This document shows, piece after piece, positions 6,362-10,865 of a stretch of DNA of 10,865 nt. This DNA is from an uncultured Bacteroidota bacterium (lineage in GTDB: Bacteria; Bacteroidota; Bacteroidia; 2-12-FULL-35-15), in NCBI GenBank assembly GCA_903833025.1, contig CAILDT010000419.1, positions 1 to 10,865 of the forward strand. The letters are read 5' to 3'. A program made the translations under genes and the position numbers. Within the stretch, counting starts at the first letter, position 1. Each line of letters opens with the position of its first letter. Under the pieces are notes generated by a model, which did no database searches, was not told the origin of the DNA, and worked only from the letters and a program-made list of their open reading frames with translations.

Positions 6362-7789
6362 CTATTTCGTAATCACCAATTTCTTTGTAATAACTTTATT
6401 CTCTGCTTTCAGCTGAAGCAAATAAATACCTGCCGAAATATTACTACCATCAAAATTAACTTTATAATTTCCGGCTGATTTATTTCCAGTTTCTATAGCT
6501 GTAATTTTATTGCCAAGCAAATCAACTACCGATAATTCAACCGCCGAATTTTGTTTTAAACTATATTCAATTGTTGTAATATCTGTAAACGGATTTGGGT
6601 AATTGGTTAACGATTCGGCAATAGCATTATGCGTTGCAACACCTGTAGGGATGCCTGGCAACACATTAATAGTAGTTAACTGATTAACAGCGTGCCCAGG
6701 CCAAATGGAATCGCAATAATTAGCAGTGCAAGTTATCATACCCGCCAACGAATCGGTAATAGTTAAACAAATTTGAACAGGCGTAGTAACCGAATACGTA
6801 TGTGTTGGGTATTGCAAATTGGATGTAGTGCCATCTCCAAAACTCCATAAATAACTGGTGTATCCATTGTTAGTTGCATAACTATAAATGGTATAATTAT
6901 AAATATTAATCGAATCGTGTATAATAGAAAAATACGCAGTGCACGCCCCCGACTGCCCTGTAATAATATTTTGGCAAGCAGTAAAATGGCAAGCAGTATC
7001 CGTGCTCGAGGTAACAGTTAAACAAGCCGTGTAAGTGCCCGCAACACCATACACGTGTTGCGGATTAGCAGTAGTAGAAGTGCTTCCATCGCCAAACGAC
7101 CACGCATATATATTAGCACTGCCTGATACCGAAGAGTAAAACAAAACACCATTACCTGTGGAATCGTTAACAGAATAAAAAGAAGCCGAACAAGTGCCAC
7201 CACCATTTCCACCAGCCAGATTGCCAATAACCACAGAGTCGCACCAAGTATTAGTACAACCCAGAAATAAATTTGAAATGGTTAAACAAGCGTAATACGT
7301 GCCGTTTGAAGCATAGTGATGAGTAGGAGAAGCAGTAATCGCTGTTCCGCCATCGCCAAATGTCCACGAAAAAGTGTTGCCTGTACCTGCCGAAGTATTA
7401 GTAAAATAAACATTGCCAGTAGAGTCGGCAAAATAACTATACGAGGCAGTGCAGCCAGGCAAAGTATTATTAATAACAGTAACCGAATCGCAGAAACTGC
7501 TGGTACAACTGTTTGCCGAATCAATTAAAGTAAGGCATACATACCACGTGCCAGTGCCAAAAGTATGCACCGCTTGTGTGCTATCAACATAGGAAGTGAA
7601 ACTAGTTCCGTCGCCGAAGCTCCATAAATAAGTGGTGTAGCCCGCCGCACCTCCGGTGGAAGTATTGGTTAATACTACGTTTCCGGTGTAATTAATAGTG
7701 TCGGTTACAAATGTATAACCTGCTGCACACTGTGCAAATGAAATTGCGCTTATAAATAAGGTTGCAATTGAGAGGAATAATTTTTTCAT
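6362..7789 (-). CDS. Secreted four-PKD-domain protein with T9SS C-terminal sorting domain
   Basis: A 475-residue protein exported by Sec and then across the outer membrane by the type IX secretion system. A signal peptide (1-19) ends at SFA, with cleavage probably before Q20. Four PKD-like beta-sandwich repeats follow, each with the FGDG turn (F58, F144, F232, F317) and a closing [YI]xCLT strand. Each repeat has four cysteines in the same order: C21/85/95/100, C113/168/178/183, C200/256/267/272 and C283/341/354/359, always ending Cx4C, which suggests two disulfides per domain. The C-terminal domain (about 395-475) has NYPNPF, then VVDLLGN, then SAGIYLLQL and a closing KKLVITK, the type A sorting signal that is cut off on the surface. 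There is no enzyme domain, so adhesion, matrix or binding is likelier than catalysis. It is divergent from an ECF sigma gene and shares a mirrored promoter with it. Confidence 0.93.
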   Translation of the reverse strand: MKKLFLSIATLFISAISFAQCAAGYTFVTDTINYTGNVVLTNTSTGGAAGYTTYLWSFGDGTSFTSYVDSTQAVHTFGTGTWYVCLTLIDSANSCTSSFCDSVTVINNTLPGCTASYSYFADSTGNVYFTNTSAGTGNTFSWTFGDGGTAITASPTHHYASNGTYYACLTISNLFLGCTNTWCDSVVIGNLAGGNGGGTCSASFYSVNDSTGNGVLFYSSVSGSANIYAWSFGDGSTSTTANPQHVYGVAGTYTACLTVTSSTDTACHFTACQNIITGQSGACTAYFSIIHDSINIYNYTIYSYATNNGYTSYLWSFGDGTTSNLQYPTHTYSVTTPVQICLTITDSLAGMITCTANYCDSIWPGHAVNQLTTINVLPGIPTGVATHNAIAESLTNYPNPFTDITTIEYSLKQNSAVELSVVDLLGNKITAIETGNKSAGNYKVNFDGSNISAGIYLLQLKAENKVITKKLVITK

Positions 7790-7828
7790 AGTTTTTAAAA
7801 TTTGAGTGTGAAATTAGTAATTTATTTT

Positions 7829-7861
7829 AATGGATAACTGACTTTTTTGAAAAGGTTGCCT
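7829..7861 (-). promoter_or_regulatory. Left half of mirrored promoter, facing the PKD gene
   Basis: On the minus strand AGGCAACCTTTT (7861 down to 7850), then a 10-nt gap, then AGTTATCCATT (7839 down to 7829). The CAACC core resembles the AAC-containing -35 elements of ECF sigma factors, and the second block would be the -10. The ATG of the PKD gene lies about 40 bp further. Base for base it mirrors the element facing the sigma gene. The promoter role is inferred; the symmetry is seen. Confidence 0.6.
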
Positions 7862-7915
7862 AAGAACAAATAAAAAAGGTAATTTTAAATAAATTATTTT
7901 GTCAGGCAACCTTTT
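7850..7915. repeat. 12-bp perfect inverted repeat in the divergent intergenic region
   Basis: AAAAGGTTGCCT (7850-7861) and AGGCAACCTTTT (7904-7915) are perfect inverted copies 42 bp apart. The spacer is almost entirely A and T. As DNA this is best read as two -35-type elements facing outward rather than as an RNA hairpin, since each is followed by a second conserved block at equal distance. Confidence 0.85.
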
Positions 7916-7936
7916 AAACAATCCGAGTATTACATT
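7904..7936 (+). promoter_or_regulatory. Right half of mirrored promoter, facing the sigma factor gene
   Basis: AGGCAACCTTTT (7904-7915), a 10-nt gap, then AGTATTACATT (7926-7936), 29 bp before the sigma ATG. The two blocks and the gap match the minus-strand element (AGTWWTMCATT in common). No good TAnnTTTG element is seen between 7937 and the ATG. An ECF promoter used by the sigma factor on its own gene is the simplest reading, but this is inference. Confidence 0.6.
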
Positions 7937-7965
7937 TGACAGAGCGAAAAACGGGTTGGTGATTT

Positions 7966-8541
7966 ATGGAGAACGATTATTTACTTATAAACGATTGCAA
8001 GGATAACAATCCAGTGGCATTCGAGAAGCTGTATCAAAAGTACGCATCACGAATGAAGGGCGTAGCATTTCGTTATGTGAACGATTATTCCATTGCCGAA
8101 GATATTATTCAGGAATCATTTATAAAGGTATTTCTTAAAATAAAAACGTTTGATGCCACTGGTTCGTTCGAAGGATGGCTGCATCGGGTGGTTGTAAACG
8201 CATCTATTGACTACTACAATAAATTAAAAAAACAAAATGAAACGAAATCAAATATAGAATATTTGCACACCGCTACTGTTGATTTGGATGATGATGTGGA
8301 GTATGATTTTTCGATGGAAGAATTAATTGAAACAATAAATATGTTGCCAACAGGATATAAACTTGTTTTTAATATGTATGTGATAGATAATTATTCACAT
8401 AAGGAAATAGCTACTGCATTAGGTATTACAGAAGGTACATCAAAATCGCAATTGTCAAAAGCAAGAGAATATTTGAAAAAGATATTAGTAGAAAAACAAA
8501 AAATAATTACCAATGAACAACAAGGAAAAGAAGTTGGATGA
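7966..8541 (+). CDS. ECF-type (group 4) RNA polymerase sigma factor
   Basis: A 191-residue extracytoplasmic-function sigma factor that directs RNA polymerase to a small regulon. Sigma-2 spans about 17-86: FEKLYQKYASRM (region 2.1), AEDIIQESFIKVFLKIKTFD (44-63, the core-binding helix region 2.2) and WLHRVVVNASIDYYNK (71-86, the -10 recognising 2.3-2.4). A charged linker (87-120) contains a DLDDD run. Sigma-4 spans about 121-174, with LPTGYKLVFNMYVIDNYSH and the helix-turn-helix EIATALGITEGTSKSQLSKAREYL (147-170) that contacts the -35. There is no sigma-3, as expected of ECFs. The last 29 bp overlap the next gene, so the two are translationally linked, which is normal for a sigma/anti-sigma pair. 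It probably controls its own promoter and the divergent PKD gene. Start ATG at 7966. Confidence 0.95.
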   Translation: MENDYLLINDCKDNNPVAFEKLYQKYASRMKGVAFRYVNDYSIAEDIIQESFIKVFLKIKTFDATGSFEGWLHRVVVNASIDYYNKLKKQNETKSNIEYLHTATVDLDDDVEYDFSMEELIETINMLPTGYKLVFNMYVIDNYSHKEIATALGITEGTSKSQLSKAREYLKKILVEKQKIITNEQQGKEVG

Positions 8542-10030
8542 ACTTTACAAAACCAAACTTAATAATTTTGAGTTGCCGGTTTCTGATAAAGTATTTGCCA
8601 ACATAAAACAAGAACTTAAGTTAGAAAACAAGAAGAAAGGATTTGGTTTCGGTAGGTGGTTATCCGTAATCGCAGTTGTTACTGGGCTATTAGCAGGTGC
8701 GTATTTTATGATTAAATCAACTAATAATAAATCCCCAATAGCTAATGTTATTAAATTGAAAGAGACTGTAAATGCTGCAACATCGCCAACGCAAGCAACA
8801 ATTAATACAAACAAACAAATAGAAGATAACAGAAAAAGAGAAACAGAAAACAAACAACTAAATAAGAACCAAACTGCATCATTGCCAGTAAATAAAGCAA
8901 TAACTATAGCTAAGAAACCTGATGCTTCTAATTTAGGAGAAGAGGAAGTGAAAAAAGGGTTGCAGGCGGAAAATAAAAAGTTCTTTAATAATAAGGAAGT
9001 AAAAACAAGTAAGGCAAATAATGCTTATAAAAAGAAAGCGAATGCGAATAAAGTAGCTAATTTGTTAGCAAAGAATAGTGATACAAAAAATGATTCGGAC
9101 AACAAATCAAAAGAAACAAAAACGGATGATGATAATTTGAATTCGTTTACTAAAGTAGATGTTAGCATTGTAAAAAAAACGGAAACTATAGTAGAGAATA
9201 AAGTTACAGATGAGAGCATAACAAAGAAAGATTCTATTCAGAAAAAAATTATTGCTGAAACAACTGATAGTTTAAAACAAAATAAAGAAACTCCGCTACC
9301 CAATAACGAAAATGTAGCAGATGAGAAAAAGATTTCTTTTTTTGTTGGAGTTACAGGAGGTCCTTCTTTCTCATTTCGTAAATTATCAACAGGCACTAAC
9401 GAAGGTGCAGTCAATAGAAATGATAATGAAAAACAAATAACAACTTATAATGCAGGGGTGGATGTGGGTGCTGTTTTAAAAAATAAGTTGTTTGCAAACA
9501 TTGGTATCAGGATAAATAATAAAGGGGAAAAATATAATTTCAAAGCTGTACCAACAAAAAGTGATACAACTTATACACCTATTTGGTTAGATTCTACTCA
9601 TACAATTTTAATTGGGTATGATACTTTAGCTAAACATACGCAAGCACTTCCTGCTCATAGTATAATAAATAAATATCAATATTTAAGCATTCCTATTATG
9701 ATAGGTTATCGTTTCAATATAAAAGATAAATTGTTTATAGCACCAAGTATTGGCATCAATATAGATTATTTATTATCTGCAAGCTCATCGTGGGTAGATA
9801 CTAAAACAGGGAAAGTAGTTTATTATTCAAAAACAGATGGTTCGTTTTCTTCAATAACATTGTCTGGAAAAATAAATCTAGATGTAGGATGGAACATAAC
9901 AAATAAATGGAGTTTGGTTTTACAGCCCGGATATACCCGCTCATTACAGTCCATTTATAAAAAGGATGACCAATTAAAATTATATCCTTATAGCTATGAT
10001 TTTAATTTAGCTGTGAGGTTTAAGTTTTAA
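8513..10030 (+). CDS. Dual-membrane-spanning anti-sigma-like protein with outer-membrane beta-barrel (Dma-like)
   Basis: A 505-residue protein that appears to cross the whole envelope. Residues 1-46 form a short charged cytoplasmic segment with the FELPVSDKVFANIKQEL region typical of Bacteroidota anti-sigma-like N-termini. Residues 49-67 are a single inner-membrane helix after positive residues. Residues 68 to about 273 form a Lys/Asn/Thr/Glu-rich low-complexity linker with no hydrophobic core, long enough to span the periplasm. From about 274 (ISFFVGVTGGPSFSF) to the C-terminal Phe505 alternating amphipathic strands form an OMP_b-brl-type barrel; NLAVRFKF is a good barrel-insertion signal. 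This matches the Das/Dma pairs described in Bacteroides thetaiotaomicron. The start overlaps the sigma gene by 29 bp. The likely role is to hold the sigma factor and release it on an outer-membrane signal. The anti-sigma role is inferred. A plain barrel protein would not need the N-terminal helix. Confidence 0.85.
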   Translation: MNNKEKKLDELYKTKLNNFELPVSDKVFANIKQELKLENKKKGFGFGRWLSVIAVVTGLLAGAYFMIKSTNNKSPIANVIKLKETVNAATSPTQATINTNKQIEDNRKRETENKQLNKNQTASLPVNKAITIAKKPDASNLGEEEVKKGLQAENKKFFNNKEVKTSKANNAYKKKANANKVANLLAKNSDTKNDSDNKSKETKTDDDNLNSFTKVDVSIVKKTETIVENKVTDESITKKDSIQKKIIAETTDSLKQNKETPLPNNENVADEKKISFFVGVTGGPSFSFRKLSTGTNEGAVNRNDNEKQITTYNAGVDVGAVLKNKLFANIGIRINNKGEKYNFKAVPTKSDTTYTPIWLDSTHTILIGYDTLAKHTQALPAHSIINKYQYLSIPIMIGYRFNIKDKLFIAPSIGINIDYLLSASSSWVDTKTGKVVYYSKTDGSFSSITLSGKINLDVGWNITNKWSLVLQPGYTRSLQSIYKKDDQLKLYPYSYDFNLAVRFKF

Positions 10031-10044
10031 GTCGAAAATATATC

Positions 10045-10052
10045 TACCTTCG
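10045..10052 (+). promoter_or_regulatory. Possible -7 element of the exonuclease gene
   Basis: TACCTTCG fits TAnnTTTG with one change and lies 24 bp before the ATG at 10077, in the 46-bp gap after the barrel gene. No well-spaced -33 is clear, so read-through from upstream is also possible. Confidence 0.4.
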
Positions 10053-10076
10053 TTCAATTATAAATAACAATTTACA

Positions 10077-10775
10077 ATGTTCGAAAACATAAAACTTACC
10101 GATATATTATTTCTTGATGTTGAAACTGTGCCGTTAGTTTATCAATACAAAGAGATGGATAAAACGATTCAGAAACAGTGGGATGCCAAGTTTCGTTTTC
10201 AAAAAGAAGAAACACCTGAAGGTCATTATAAAAAGGCAGGGATATACGCCGAGTTCGCAAAAATCATTTGTATTTCAGTTGGGTTTTTAAAGGAAGATTC
10301 ATTTCGAGTGAAATCATTTTATGGTGATGATGAAAAAAAAATACTAAACGATTTTTCTTTTCTGCTTAGTAGGCATTACAACACAAAAGAAAAAATGTTG
10401 TGTGCGCATAATGGGAAAGAATTTGATTTTCCTTTTATCTGCCGACGAATGCTTATTAATGGGATAAAACTTCCAAAAGCACTTAATTTGGCTGGCAAAA
10501 AACCTTGGGAAATAAACCATTTGGATACTATGGAGCTTTGGAAATTCGGGGATTATAAAAGTTATACCACCCTTAATTTATTAGCGTCTATTTTTAATAT
10601 TCCTACTCCTAAAGATGACATTGATGGTAGCGATGTAGCGAGAGTTTATTGGGAAGAAAAAAATCTGAAACGTATTGTTACTTATTGTCAAAAGGATGTG
10701 CTTACCGTTGCACAAGTGTTATTAAGGTTTATGAATGAACCATTGATAGAGGATAAAAATATTATTATTGCATAG
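10077..10775 (+). CDS. Predicted PolB-like 3'-5' exonuclease (DnaQ-like fold)
   Basis: A 232-residue stand-alone exonuclease related to the proofreading domain of family B DNA polymerases (DNA_pol_B_exo2 type). Members are expected to remove nucleotides from DNA 3' ends by two-metal catalysis; their cellular role is little studied. The three motifs are visible: Exo I FLDVETVP with D14 and E16, Exo II AHNGKEFDFPFI with N112 and D117, and Exo III YCQKD with Y203 and D207. These give the four acidic metal ligands, so the enzyme should be active. The KSYTTLNLLASIFNIPTPKDDIDGSDV stretch (161-187) before Exo III is also characteristic. There is no polymerase or membrane part. It lies 46 bp after the barrel gene on the same strand, with its own possible -7 element, and is probably not functionally tied to the sigma system. 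Start ATG at 10077. Confidence 0.9.
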   Translation: MFENIKLTDILFLDVETVPLVYQYKEMDKTIQKQWDAKFRFQKEETPEGHYKKAGIYAEFAKIICISVGFLKEDSFRVKSFYGDDEKKILNDFSFLLSRHYNTKEKMLCAHNGKEFDFPFICRRMLINGIKLPKALNLAGKKPWEINHLDTMELWKFGDYKSYTTLNLLASIFNIPTPKDDIDGSDVARVYWEEKNLKRIVTYCQKDVLTVAQVLLRFMNEPLIEDKNIIIA

Positions 10776-10795
10776 CCAAGCGTTTCTTTTCTTTC

Positions 10796-10803
10796 TATAT
10801 TTA
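10796..10803 (+). promoter_or_regulatory. Possible -7 element before the edge gene
   Basis: TATATTTA fits TAnnTTTG except for the last base and lies 19 bp before the ATG at 10823. No -33 at normal spacing was found, so the call is tentative. Confidence 0.3.
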
Positions 10804-10822
10804 CAGCAATAAATAATACTTG

Positions 10823-10865
10823 ATGATTCCCTTCTTTAACCAAAAAAAACAAATACAAACCGCAA
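10823..10865 (+). CDS. Probable start of a further gene (3' end outside window)
   Basis: An ATG at 10823 opens a frame reading MIPFFNQKKQIQTA to the right edge with no stop. It follows a -7-like element at the right distance and no other feature claims the space. Fourteen codons are too few to recognise a family. Confidence 0.45.
   Translation, partial: MIPFFNQKKQIQTA

Noticed and set aside
7018..7528. Several frames inside the PKD gene on both strands
   Set aside because: They are shadows of a Ser/Thr/Ala-rich coding sequence that clearly codes for the PKD domains in the main frame.

Overview
The window looks like chromosomal DNA of a member of the phylum Bacteroidota. It is AT-rich, lacks clear Shine-Dalgarno sequences, and has TAnnTTTG-like -7 promoter elements. 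It encodes a secreted PKD-domain protein with a C-terminal type IX secretion (T9SS) sorting domain, an ECF sigma factor with an overlapping gene for an inner-membrane-to-outer-membrane protein, and an OmpH/Skp-type periplasmic protein. I cannot place it below phylum level from the sequence.

Left part (1-4944). An ABC-2/ABCG-like ATPase-permease fusion runs off the left edge. It is followed, convergently, by three minus-strand genes: a MazG/HisE-like NTP pyrophosphohydrolase, an OmpH-like envelope protein and a typical 2-Cys peroxiredoxin. Two mutually inverted copies of a short palindromic element lie between the first two of these. The 2-Cys peroxiredoxin is divergent from a second, BCP-like peroxiredoxin, and the 143-bp gap between them carries a promoter-like element facing each way. 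The BCP-like gene ends in a strong intrinsic terminator.

Middle (5001-6361). An AT-rich spacer leads to an unfamiliar 218-residue gene with a probable Fn3-like C-terminal part. Its stop codon is followed 19 bp later by a degenerate array of twelve units of exactly 21 bp (5979-6230), then a strong bidirectional terminator. The array would be transcribed as the 3' untranslated region of that gene.

Right part (6362-10865). A four-PKD, 16-cysteine T9SS cargo gene (minus) is divergent from an ECF sigma factor gene (plus). The space between them has mirror symmetry: each side carries AGGCAACCTTTT, a 10-nt gap, then AGTWWTMCATT, as expected of two copies of one promoter facing opposite ways. The sigma gene overlaps by 29 bp a gene whose product has a short cytoplasmic segment, one inner-membrane helix, a ~205-residue low-complexity periplasmic linker and an outer-membrane beta-barrel. 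That is the layout of the dual-membrane-spanning anti-sigma factors (Das/Dma) known from Bacteroides. My reading is a surface-to-nucleoid signalling unit in which the sigma factor controls itself and the divergent secreted protein. A PolB-type 3'-5' exonuclease gene and the probable start of one more gene close the window.

The most interesting items are the mirrored promoter with its sigma/barrel pair and the 21-bp phased array.
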